Origin: Paludibacteraceae bacterium
GTDB lineage: Bacteria > Bacteroidota > Bacteroidia > Bacteroidales > Paludibacteraceae
Length of the DNA: 64,000 nt
Assembly: GCA_016297215.1 (NCBI GenBank)
Contig: JAEDGZ010000005.1
Coordinates: 12,067-76,066 of the forward strand
Direction of reading: 5' to 3'
A program made the position numbers and the translations under genes. Shown here piece after piece: positions 9,817 to 17,417 of the stretch (position 1 is the stretch's first letter; each line of letters begins with the position of its first letter). Below the pieces are notes generated by a model that had not been told where the DNA came from, searched no databases, and saw only the letters and a list, made by a program, of their open reading frames with translations.

Positions 9817-9856
9817 CAGGCTGATAAGGAAAAAGCAATTATTTTAGAAAAGCTGA

Positions 9857-11089
9857 ATGCAGACATTGAAACGATATATCATATTATTAACGGGCGTGTT
9901 GATGCTACCTTTCGTGGCATCCGTAGCTATAGCTCAGAACGGCACTTCTTCGCCTTATTCGCGTTTCGGCTACGGCGATTTGAGTGATAACGTGCCGAAC
10001 ACGTACCGCGCCATGGGTGGCGTGGGGCTGGGTATGCGTAGCAACAAGGTCATCAACCCCGCGCAGCCTGCGTCGTTCACGGCGGGCGACAGCCTGACCT
10101 TTATGTTCGACTTGGCGGCAAGTATCATGTGGTCGGCTTACTCGGACGTGTCGGGCAACCGCAACAAGGCGAACGGTAACTTGGAGTACCTGTCGCTGCA
10201 ATTCCCGCTCTACAAGCGTTATATAGCGTTCTCGGCGGGCGTGTTGCCTTATTCTGCGGTGGGATACGACTTGGCGGTGGGCGACTCCATCCACTCGGAC
10301 TACCACTACGTGGCATCGTATGTGGGTACGGGAGGGATTAGTCAGGTCTATGGTGGCTTGAGTTTCAATATATGCGACTGGGTGGCATTGGGCGCGAACG
10401 TCTATTACATGTTCGGCACCACGACCAACACGCGCACGCTGACCTTCACGGAGGCGGCGCTGAAAGGCAGTTCGCAGGAGTCGGAACTCCGCGTGAGCAG
10501 TATCCGTTTGCGCTACGGTGCGCAGTTCTTCCATACCTTTGGCGACCACACCATCGTGCTGGGCGGCGTCTTCGAGAACAAGCAGAAGATGAGCAGCACC
10601 TCTTATACCACTATCGAGACGCAGTCGGAAGATACGGTCTCGGTGCTGGAAGGCGGGTTTGAACTGCCGATGGTGTATGGCGGCGGCGTGAGTTACAGTT
10701 GGGCAGACCGTCTGACGGTGGCTTTCGACTACCAGCGGCAGTGCATGTCCGCGGCGATGTATCAAGGCAAGACCAATGCCTTCCGCGACCGCAGCCGCTA
10801 CAGCGCGGGCGTGGAGTATCGCCACAACCCCAACGGACGCCGATACTACGAGCGTATGCTCTGGCGCTGCGGCGTGAACGTGGCGGACTCCTATTCCTTG
10901 GTGAACAGTGCGCAGGACGTTACCGCCAGCATAGGTATCGGTTTCCCCCTGCGGACGGCGGCGACGGTGTTCAACGCCACGCTGGAATACACACACCGAG
11001 GCAATGCCGCGACCTTGCAGGAGAACTCGCTGAGGCTGACTATTAACGCCTCCATCTCCGAAAACTGGTTCTTCAAGCGGAAGTTGTGA
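9857..11089 (+). CDS. Outer-membrane beta-barrel protein
   Basis: 410 residues with a signal peptide (MQTLKRYIILLTGVLMLPFV, cut near AIAQ). The mature protein alternates short amphipathic strands, starts with SSPYSRFGYGD and ends with an aromatic strand (NASISENWFFKRKL), which fits a barrel. The start SPYSRFG...NPA(Q/S)PAS is typical of Bacteroidota outer-membrane proteins found downstream of coaX; a FadL-like fold is possible. Substrate unknown. It is first in a run with the TPR protein and lptC. Confidence 0.82.
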   Translation: MQTLKRYIILLTGVLMLPFVASVAIAQNGTSSPYSRFGYGDLSDNVPNTYRAMGGVGLGMRSNKVINPAQPASFTAGDSLTFMFDLAASIMWSAYSDVSGNRNKANGNLEYLSLQFPLYKRYIAFSAGVLPYSAVGYDLAVGDSIHSDYHYVASYVGTGGISQVYGGLSFNICDWVALGANVYYMFGTTTNTRTLTFTEAALKGSSQESELRVSSIRLRYGAQFFHTFGDHTIVLGGVFENKQKMSSTSYTTIETQSEDTVSVLEGGFELPMVYGGGVSYSWADRLTVAFDYQRQCMSAAMYQGKTNAFRDRSRYSAGVEYRHNPNGRRYYERMLWRCGVNVADSYSLVNSAQDVTASIGIGFPLRTAATVFNATLEYTHRGNAATLQENSLRLTINASISENWFFKRKL

Positions 11090-11099
11090 TGGAAGACCG

Positions 11100-11193
11100 C
11101 GCTTCACGCTGTCGGACCGCTACGCTGAAAGACCGCTGACCACTATGGTGCGGCCTGGAGACCGCACCTCCACTGACCACTAACCACTAATAA
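11100..11193. repeat. GTCGGACCGCTACGCTG and GTGCGG...CCGCAC repeats
   Basis: Holds CTGTCGGACCGCTACGCTGA (also near 55390 and 56460), the hairpin GGTGCGGCCTGGAGACCGCA (11146-11165), and CACTGACCACTAACCACTAA (start 11171). A 23-bp stretch from 11171 is identical to 54772-54794. Confidence 0.75.
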
Positions 11194-11221
11194 AAATAAC
11201 TCTTAAAACATACCAACATTT

Positions 11222-12652
11222 ATGAAACTAAAATCGTTTATTGCTCTGGCGTTGTGCGCCGCTATTCCGGCAGTCTGCAGCGCGAAGAAACCGAAGAAAG
11301 TAGAAATCGAAGAAGCGCAGCAGGCACCCGTAGCGGTAGCCGAGCCCGAGGAGGCACCTACCATCACCGAGGAGTGCGTCATCAACGTGTCGCTCTTCAA
11401 CGAGAGCGTGAAGAACAAACAGTTTGCCGACGCCTACGAACCGTGGTGGGAAGTGTACACCACTTGCCCGAACGCCAACAAGGCTATCTACACGCAGGGT
11501 AGCAAAATCATCGAGTGGAAGTACAAGAACGCTACCGACGAAGCCGAGAAAGACCGTCTGCGCAAGTTGTTGCTGGAGATGAGCGATAAGCGTATCAAGT
11601 ACTTCGGCGACGACCCCAAGTACCCTACTGCTTACGTGCTGGGCTTGAAGGGACTGGACTACTGCGAGTACTTCCCCGAAGACCCCGCAAGCGAGAACTG
11701 CTACTCGTGGCTCAAAGCCTCGGTGGAGGGCATGAAAGAACGCAGCCAAATCATGGTATTGGTGAAGTTGGTGGACGTGTCGTATGCCATCTACAAGACC
11801 AACCCTGACCAATACGGCGAGCGCTTCATCTCTGACTATGAGTTGGCGTCGAACTACCTCTCGCAGAAAGCAGCCAACCCCGCAGACAAGAACGCGGCTA
11901 TCGCTGCCAAGCAGAAAGACTATGTGGACAATATCTTCGCTATCTCCGGTGCGGCAGACTGCTCCAAGTTGGACGAGATTTACGCACAGGTGGTAGAGGA
12001 CAACAAGGAGAACATGGACATGCTCGGCAAGGTGGCAGCGCTGTACAAACGCGTGAAATGCACCGAGAGCGATGTTTATTTCGCTGCTTGCGAGAACGCT
12101 CACCGTCTGCAACCCACCGAGGAGTCGGCTGCCGGCTGCGCACGTATGTCCACCAAGAAAGAGGACTACCGCGGCGCTATCGAGTACTACGAGCAGGCTA
12201 TCGCCTTGGCAACGGCTATCGACCCCGCAGACGAGGATATCGCTGACTATCAGTACAGTATCGCACTGATATACCTAACTAACCTTAAGAATTACCCGCA
12301 GGCGCGTGCGTATGCGCGTATGTCGCTCAACAGCCGCGAGGATCAGGGACGCTGCTACATCGTTATCGGTTGTGCGTATGCGGCTTCGCAGCCTTATTCC
12401 ACCGCTGACTATCCTGCTGCGAAGGCGGCTATCCTGAACAAAACCGTCTTCTGGGCGGCTGTGGATAAGTTCGTGAAGGCGAAGTCGGTTGACCCCTCTT
12501 GCGCTGCTGACGCCGACAAACTGATTGCTACTTACAGCAAGTACTATCCCACCCGCGAGGAGATGTTCGACCTCCCGAACGAACTGGGCGGAGCGACCTA
12601 CTACGTAGGCGGCTGGATAGGTGAGACCACCACCTGCCGTGCAGGCAAATAA
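11222..12652 (+). CDS. Exported TPR-like protein
   Basis: 476 residues. The signal peptide MKLKSFIALALCAAIPAVCSA is followed by a Lys/Glu-rich linker and a long alpha-helical body. Several segments fit the tetratricopeptide pattern, the clearest being KEDYRGAIEYYEQAIALA and IADYQYSIALIYLT at about residues 315-350. Probably periplasmic, acting as a protein-interaction scaffold. Position between an outer-membrane barrel and lptC suggests an envelope role; no enzymatic motif is seen. Confidence 0.75.
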   Translation: MKLKSFIALALCAAIPAVCSAKKPKKVEIEEAQQAPVAVAEPEEAPTITEECVINVSLFNESVKNKQFADAYEPWWEVYTTCPNANKAIYTQGSKIIEWKYKNATDEAEKDRLRKLLLEMSDKRIKYFGDDPKYPTAYVLGLKGLDYCEYFPEDPASENCYSWLKASVEGMKERSQIMVLVKLVDVSYAIYKTNPDQYGERFISDYELASNYLSQKAANPADKNAAIAAKQKDYVDNIFAISGAADCSKLDEIYAQVVEDNKENMDMLGKVAALYKRVKCTESDVYFAACENAHRLQPTEESAAGCARMSTKKEDYRGAIEYYEQAIALATAIDPADEDIADYQYSIALIYLTNLKNYPQARAYARMSLNSREDQGRCYIVIGCAYAASQPYSTADYPAAKAAILNKTVFWAAVDKFVKAKSVDPSCAADADKLIATYSKYYPTREEMFDLPNELGGATYYVGGWIGETTTCRAGK

Positions 12653-12655
12653 ACA

Positions 12656-13258
12656 GTGAGACTTCTTTGGAACCATAGTGCACCATCCCTGTCCCTCCTA
12701 TTGAGAAGGGTAGGGGTGGTGTTCGCGCTTTTCGCAGGGCTGTTGGCGTGCACCATCGGCTGTTCGCGTGGGGAGATGAAGATTGACCGCGTGGCGCTGA
12801 GCGAACGAGCGACAGTGCCCGTGCTGGACGCCAGCGAGGTGAGCACCCTCATCTCCGACTCGGGCATCACGCGCTATCGTATCAACGCGCAGCAATGGCG
12901 TATCTACGACAAGGCGAAGCCCGCCTATTGGGACTTCCCAAAGGGGATCTACCTTGAGAAGTTCGACGAGGAACTGAAGGTCAATGCCTCGTTGCGCTCC
13001 GACTATGCCAAGTACTGGGAGGAGGAGCAGATTTGGCACCTGACGGGCAATGTCTATGCCGTGAACGAGAAGAACGAGATATTCGAGACGCCCGAACTCT
13101 ATTGGAACCAGAAGGCAGAGACGGTCTATTCCGACTCGGTCATCAAAATCACCCGCGAGCAGTCTATCATAGAGGGCATAGGTTTCACCTCCAACCAAGA
13201 GATGACCAAATACACCATCCTGAACCCCACAGGGGTGTTCCCCATAAAAGAGGAGTAA
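12656..13258 (+). CDS. lptC: LPS export protein LptC
   Basis: Bitopic or lipid-anchored periplasmic subunit that passes lipopolysaccharide from the LptB2FG extractor to LptA. 200 residues, beginning 3 nt after the TPR gene stops. The N-terminal hydrophobic segment ends in a lipobox-like TIGCSRG. The body matches the LptC/DUF1239 beta-jellyroll: WHLTGNVYAVNEKNEIFETPELYWN and TSNQEMTKYTI are typical. Residues about 9-22 are encoded by an imperfect palindrome (12681-12721), so the signal segment looks partly rebuilt from a repeat. Goes with lpxK and msbA in lipid A/LPS biogenesis. Confidence 0.85.
   Translation: MRLLWNHSAPSLSLLLRRVGVVFALFAGLLACTIGCSRGEMKIDRVALSERATVPVLDASEVSTLISDSGITRYRINAQQWRIYDKAKPAYWDFPKGIYLEKFDEELKVNASLRSDYAKYWEEEQIWHLTGNVYAVNEKNEIFETPELYWNQKAETVYSDSVIKITREQSIIEGIGFTSNQEMTKYTILNPTGVFPIKEE
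12681..12721. repeat. Imperfect palindrome inside the lptC signal-peptide region
   Basis: Left arm CACCATCCCTGTCCCTCC pairs with right arm GAAGGGTAGGGGTGGTG. Similar CCCTCC/GGAGGG palindromes occur at 55752-55785, 63058-63100 and 19452-19475. Confidence 0.6.
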
Positions 13259-13392
13259 TTTCGCTACGCGAGGTAATAAGTAATTCGCGCTTCGCGCTGT
13301 AATAAGTAATATCTCGCTGTGCATATTACCTATTACTTATTACCTATTACCTATTGCGAAAAATATTACCTATTACTTATTATCTATTACTT
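13259..13392. repeat. TAATAAGTAAT inverted repeat array
   Basis: Long AT-rich inverted repeat, TTCGCTACGCGAGGTAATAA on the left, core ATATCTCGCTGTGCATATTA, then repeated TTACCTATTACTTATTACC. It fills the gap between lptC and fabG and artificially extends the fabG frame upstream. Confidence 0.8.
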
Positions 13393-13396
13393 TCCA

Positions 13397-14140
13397 ATGC
13401 TTCTTTCCGGAAAAACAGCCATTATCACGGGTGCTGCGCGAGGTATCGGGCGGCAGATAGCCCTGCTCTTTGCCAAGGAAGGCTGCAATATCGCAATTAC
13501 CTATATCGTACCCGATGAGCCTGCCGTCGAGGTGGTTGGAGAGGCGCAGGCACTGGGCGTGCAAGCCAAAGCCTACCTGAGCGACGCGGCGGATTTCGAC
13601 GCTGCCCACGAGGTGGTGCAGCAGGTGATCACGGACTTTGGCGGACGCATAGACATCATGGTGAACAACGCGGGTATCACGCGCGACACCCTCTTGCTGC
13701 GCATGACCGAGCAGCAGTGGGACGACGTGCTGCATGTCAACCTCAAGTCGGCGTTCAACTTCACCCACGCCGTCGCGCCTGTTATGATGCGCCAGCGCGC
13801 GGGCTCCATCATTTCGCTCTCGTCGGTCGTAGGGCTGAACGGCAATGCGGGGCAGGCGAACTACGCCGCGTCCAAGGCGGGTATCATCGCGCTGATGAAG
13901 ACCACGGCAAAGGAGTTGGGCGCGCGCGGCGTCAGAGCCAATGCCATAGCGCCGGGCTTTATCTGGACCGACATGACGCAGTCGCTGCCCGAGGAGGTGC
14001 ACCAACACTTCCTCTCGCTCATCCCCATGAAGCGCGCAGGCAAGCCCGAAGAGGTGGCGCAGACCGCTCTCTTCCTCGCCTCTGACCTCTCGTCTTATAT
14101 CTCAGGGCAGGTGATACAAGTGAACGGCGCGATGGGATAA
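13397..14140 (+). CDS. fabG: 3-oxoacyl-ACP reductase FabG
   Basis: NADPH-dependent reductase of the fatty-acid elongation cycle. Short-chain dehydrogenase of 247 aa: cofactor loop TGAARGIG, NNAG motif, catalytic Ser in SLSSVVG and YAASKAG with the Tyr-Lys pair. The C-terminal GQVIQVNGAMG is typical of FabG. I start it at ATG 13397 (MLLSGKTAIITG); the longer frame from 13319 only translates repeat sequence. Confidence 0.93.
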   Translation: MLLSGKTAIITGAARGIGRQIALLFAKEGCNIAITYIVPDEPAVEVVGEAQALGVQAKAYLSDAADFDAAHEVVQQVITDFGGRIDIMVNNAGITRDTLLLRMTEQQWDDVLHVNLKSAFNFTHAVAPVMMRQRAGSIISLSSVVGLNGNAGQANYAASKAGIIALMKTTAKELGARGVRANAIAPGFIWTDMTQSLPEEVHQHFLSLIPMKRAGKPEEVAQTALFLASDLSSYISGQVIQVNGAMG

Positions 14141-14431
14141 AGATGCTTTAATTTTTACTTAGGTCATCTACGATTGTTTCTATTTTGGCTAACAAATGGA
14201 AGAGGCTGTCTAACAAGTTAAGTTAGACAGTCTCTTTTTTCGTTTTATGGGACTTAGAGCGAGTTGGCGAGAACGGAGCGTTCAAATATGTTCATAAAAA
14301 ACAGATTGATAGAAAAAGGCTCCAAGTCGATGATTATGTACAAGAAGTCGCTCATTACCTACAATAAAGCGCGTATGACCGATTACATACGCGCGAAAGA
14401 CAGCCAACAGCCTTTATCCCCTCGTCTCTTG

Positions 14432-15043
14432 CTATTTTCTATACATCTTTTGGAGGTTATGTGCCATCGCTTTCAGTCCAAACTCCAGACTAACCCCTTT
14501 CATCCCACGCAAGCGCATACGGCGAAACGCACCATTCGCCTTAATCTGTCCGAACACTGCCTCCGGCTCTATCGGACCTTTGCTCCTGTGCATCAACCCC
14601 TCCTCGCTCAACAGCAATTCACGTGCCTGAGACTTGTAGTAATTGAGTTCGTGATTCACCTCTATCCGCCTATTCCCCTTCGCCTTGAAGCACTGACCGT
14701 CTTTCAGACGCTTTTCGCGAAAGTAATTGACCGTCCGCCAATCCGGGGCATTCATGCTCGACAACCACATGAAATGGATGTTCTCCACGGTGGCTTGCGC
14801 TATCTTGCGAGAGGAATAGATATTGCATAGGTAGGCATAGACCAACAGCTTGAACATCGTGCGCGGATTGAAAGTACTCCTGCCACCACCTTTGTACGTG
14901 TGCAGTATCGGGCTGATGTCCAAACGGTCTATCACCATATCCACCACACGAACAATATGCGTTTTGGGGATCATTTCCTCTAAATCTAACGGAAAAAGAC
15001 GTTTTTGTTTGCACGTTTCAGATTTTATTGCTAACTTTGCCAT
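14432..15043 (-). pseudogene. IS1182-family transposase with internal deletion
   Basis: 203 residues where full IS1182 transposases have roughly 450-550. The first about 120 residues are the N-terminal domain (DUF772 type: [34 protein letters not shown]). It then jumps in frame to the C-terminal segment ([36 protein letters not shown]). Most of the DDE catalytic core is missing, so it cannot transpose alone. The deletion kept the frame open. Its ATG is 14 nt from the island's target duplication, so the island now separates it from its promoter. Confidence 0.82.
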
Positions 15044-15276
15044 CGGTTATGGTTTCTTATTATTTGGCAATGATATACATGTTGACCTAGGCATTTATGG
15101 AAAAGTGGTTATTTAGTACTACTTTTTTGTATTTTCATTTTCAAAATATGGATTTTGGTTTATATTATAGTATATCTACCTATGTATAACCAATACTATA
15201 ATATTTTGATCAAAATCCAAAACATTAGTTTGTAAAAAAATGTGTATATTTATAGTGTAATCTAATATTTATTGAT

Positions 15277-16140
15277 ATGAAAAAGAAAAATGTAATATCA
15301 GAACAAGAGTTAATTTCATTGATAAAGAATGCTATTCTTGAAAACATTGAGAAAGAAGGGATTGATGTAAATCCCCAACGACAAGTAACCTTAACAGATA
15401 AACATGAAAATCTCGTCAATACTTCATTAGTAAATAATCCTACTTGCACTAAAGATGTAATACCTTCTATTGAAGTTTGGTCATTATTTCAACGAAAATC
15501 AGGCGGAATGAGTGATGGTAATCCGATGTTATATGCGTTGAAAAAAGAGAAGGGATATACTCTGACGAATCCTAAAATTGTTTACAAACGAATAGAAGAT
15601 TTATGTGAACAATTTATTCAAAACCATCCGAATATGTCGGCAACGTTGGCAATTCCGTCAACAAATCAACTGAATAAATACCTACTTAATACATTTAAGA
15701 AGAAAAGTCAGAATACAATGATTATTGATAATCTACTAGTTAAACTGAGTGTTCAAGAGGTTGATGATTATATTTTCAAGGAAGATTCAATGTTTCGAAA
15801 ACAATATGGGGCACAATACGAACAAGCATATGAAATGTTTGTAAACTATTGTTCAAAGATGAAAGATGGTATTTTCCGAATACATTTAATTGAAGATATG
15901 AAAATGCGTAAAGTTATTGACCATACAATTAAAATTGCAGATCAGTTTTATGGGAAATATCTATCAGCAATTAACGGAAAGGATATTCTTATAATGGACG
16001 ATAGCATTACAACAGGCCAAAGTTTACGGGAAGTATATCAAATTATTGCTGACTGTTATGAACCGAAATCTATTACAATATTAACACTTATGTCTCCATT
16101 ATACACTGAAGATGGAGAACATCTTAAGAATAAGTATTAA
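15277..16140 (+). CDS. Phosphoribosyltransferase-like protein on the mobile island
   Basis: 287 residues. Near residues 238-250 is a PRPP-binding signature, ILIMDDSITTGQS, as in type I phosphoribosyltransferases. IPSTNQLNKYLL may be part of the same fold. The N-terminal 110 residues match nothing I know, and a helical insert lies in the middle (DDYIFKEDSMFRKQYGAQYE). It is longer than purine salvage enzymes and not recognisably ComF, PyrE or Hpt. Codon use is AT-rich, unlike its neighbours, and it is the only gene on the island. Substrate unknown. Confidence 0.75.
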   Translation: MKKKNVISEQELISLIKNAILENIEKEGIDVNPQRQVTLTDKHENLVNTSLVNNPTCTKDVIPSIEVWSLFQRKSGGMSDGNPMLYALKKEKGYTLTNPKIVYKRIEDLCEQFIQNHPNMSATLAIPSTNQLNKYLLNTFKKKSQNTMIIDNLLVKLSVQEVDDYIFKEDSMFRKQYGAQYEQAYEMFVNYCSKMKDGIFRIHLIEDMKMRKVIDHTIKIADQFYGKYLSAINGKDILIMDDSITTGQSLREVYQIIADCYEPKSITILTLMSPLYTEDGEHLKNKY

Positions 16141-16165
16141 GAAGGTTCTAAATATTAGATAAAAA

Positions 16166-16262
16166 GTGACGTGTTACTGTACTTCACACGCCACTCCCCT
16201 GATGAAACTACAAAAGTTTGGACTTGTAGTTTACGAGGTACCAAAAGTACTCAGGTGATGGT
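16166..16262 (+). ncRNA. Candidate structured RNA behind the phosphoribosyltransferase gene
   Basis: Several helices can be drawn: GTGACGTGT/ACACGCCAC (16166-16194); a perfect 9-bp stem AAACTACAA/TTGTAGTTT (16205-16232); GAGGTAC/GTACTC (about 16235-16252); and a closing stem CCACTCCCCTG/CAGGTGATGG (16191-16261) that would make a three-way junction and competes with the first hairpin. A further hairpin ACTACAAAAGTAGT is at 16348-16361, before the terminator. It could be a 3' UTR structure or an independent RNA. Confidence 0.45.
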
Positions 16263-16371
16263 AATTTTAATGTACACATCATACAAACCCACTACTTTCT
16301 TTTTCCAAATATACCGATTGTATATAAGGTGATGTAGTATTAAAGGGACTACAAAAGTAGTAATAAAAATT

Positions 16372-16404
16372 GGAACCCACAAGTACGTCTTGTGGGTTCC
16401 TTTT
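16372..16404 (+). terminator. Terminator of the island transcript
   Basis: Perfect 12-bp stem GGAACCCACAAG / CTTGTGGGTTCC with TTTT behind it. Confidence 0.9.
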
Positions 16405-16534
16405 GCTTTCTAAATTATAGTGAATATTTTCTTAATTGGAGTACTTTTATTAAGATGGTCTAGGTCAACATGTATATCATTGCCTATTATTTTTTTCGCA
16501 GTGATTGCGAGGTTTATCATTTCTTTTGACACTA

Positions 16535-16565
16535 CAAAGATACAAAAAATCTTTGACATAACCAA
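16535..16565 (-). promoter_or_regulatory. Promoter of the IS1182-like transposase, now displaced
   Basis: Minus strand TATCTTTG (16542-16535) with TTG 20 nt upstream (16565-16563). About 1.5 kb from the transposase start because of the island; it now reads antisense into it. Confidence 0.75.
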
Positions 16566-16771
16566 GACTTTTTCGCTTTTTTTTGGGTGAGAAAGTCTTT
16601 TTTTTGTCGGTGTGCGCAACCGTTCGGCACAGGGGCAATGCGGGCATTGCTACAACCTGCTTCGCACACTTTGCGGAACACAGGATAACAAAATACAAAA
16701 TAAAAGAGACTGCCTAACTTGACTTGTTAGACAGCCTCTTTGTTTGGTTCAATACCCTTTGCTTAGTTGAG

Positions 16772-17215
16772 TTATTGGATGTCAATCACGCGGGTAGGTG
16801 CTTTCTGTACCGTCGGGTCGAGTTTCGGCAACTCGATGCGGAGCACGCCGTCGGTAACCTTTGCCGAGATAACGTCTTTGTTCACATTGTCCGGCAGCAA
16901 GAGCGATTGCTCGAAGCGGCTGTAGTTGAACTCATGGCGCAGGTACTTCTTGTCCTTCAGCTCGTCTTTCTTTTCCTCTTTCTTCTCCACGAGAATCACC
17001 AACTCGTCTTGGTCGTTCACATGTGCGGAGAAGTCCTCTTTTGTCATACCCGGAGCGGCTATCTCCACGTGGTAGGCATGCTCGTCTTCCAGTACGTTGA
17101 TGGCAGGTGCCGTAGCGGCGGCGGTGCGCATCATTGGCCATTCTTCACTAAAGAAATCATTGAATAAACTCGGCAACCATGTCTGGTCATTTCTTTTACT
17201 CGGTAGCATAATCAT
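16772..17215 (-). CDS. hsp20: Small heat-shock protein, Hsp20 family
   Basis: ATP-independent chaperone that holds unfolding proteins in the cytoplasm. 147 residues with an alpha-crystallin domain: it begins around NVLEDEHAYHVEIAAPGMTK, has ELVILVEKK in the middle and ends with VTDGVLRIELPKL. The N-terminus PSKRNDQTWLPSLFNDFF is characteristic of the Bacteroidota members. A second ATG two codons in (MLPSKR) may be the true start. It begins just outside the IS remnant, which ends 31 nt beyond its stop. Confidence 0.93.
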   Translation of the reverse strand: MIMLPSKRNDQTWLPSLFNDFFSEEWPMMRTAAATAPAINVLEDEHAYHVEIAAPGMTKEDFSAHVNDQDELVILVEKKEEKKDELKDKKYLRHEFNYSRFEQSLLLPDNVNKDVISAKVTDGVLRIELPKLDPTVQKAPTRVIDIQ

Positions 17216-17362
17216 AAAATTTAAATAGTGTTAGGTTAGTGTCTATGGCAATAGTTTCTCTGTGTTGGAGTCTCGTTTCTGAGTCCCCTTAGAAGCCTGT
17301 TGCCTCAAGCTTCGCTTATGATAGTTCAATAATCATGCCACAGCCATAAAACGCAAAATAAA

Positions 17363-17398
17363 ATGCCAAATTGTCAGTTTTACCTGTCAAAATGGCAC
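17363..17398 (-). terminator. Terminator of the tilS-aroE operon
   Basis: Stem GTGCCATTTTGACAG / CTGACAATTTGGCAT (minus strand) followed by TTTATTTTG. It lies between aroE and the hsp20 start, so a role as an operator for hsp20 cannot be excluded. Confidence 0.6.
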
Positions 17399-17417
17399 TT
17401 CTTTTATTTGATAATTG

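Larger units (their letters stand above)
15066..16484 (+). mobile_element. 1.4-kb cargo island with 27-bp inverted ends and 8-bp target duplication
   Basis: The ends GGCAATGATATACATGTTGA (15066 on) and its inverted copy (ending 16484) match at 26 of 27 positions. Both are flanked by TATTATTT (15058-15065 and 16485-16492), an 8-bp target duplication. The content is much more AT-rich than the surroundings and holds one gene (15277-16140), a structured region and a terminator, but no transposase. GG-ended inverted repeats with 8-bp duplications at AT-rich sites are known for the ISL3 family, so mobilisation in trans by such an element is an inference. Confidence 0.85.
14201..16740 (-). mobile_element. 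IS1182-like element remnant, invaded by an AT-rich island
   Basis: Terminal inverted repeats of about 38 bp at 14201-14240 (AGAGGCTGTCTAACAAGTTA...) and 16703-16740 (inverted: AGAGGCTGTCTAACAAGTCA...). Each end can also fold on itself as a hairpin. Inside are a deleted transposase (14432-15043), its promoter (16535-16565) and the later insertion at 15066-16484. Without that insertion the remnant is about 1.1 kb. No convincing target duplication was found at the outer ends. Confidence 0.75.

Noticed and set aside
13319..13396. Longer N-terminus for FabG
   Set aside because: It translates TATTACTTATTACC repeats; FabG proteins start at the ATG at 13397.
14264..14830. Plus-strand frame of 188 aa opposite the transposase
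   Set aside because: Exact antisense of the IS1182-type gene; no family resemblance, no promoter.
14201..16740. Composite transposon carrying the phosphoribosyltransferase gene
   Set aside because: The island has its own inverted ends and target duplication inside the IS remnant, so it is a later separate insertion rather than cargo of the outer element.
17363..17398. Heat-shock operator for hsp20
   Set aside because: The inverted repeat lies about 150 nt upstream of hsp20 and has a T-tract in the right place to end the aroE transcript; terminator preferred.
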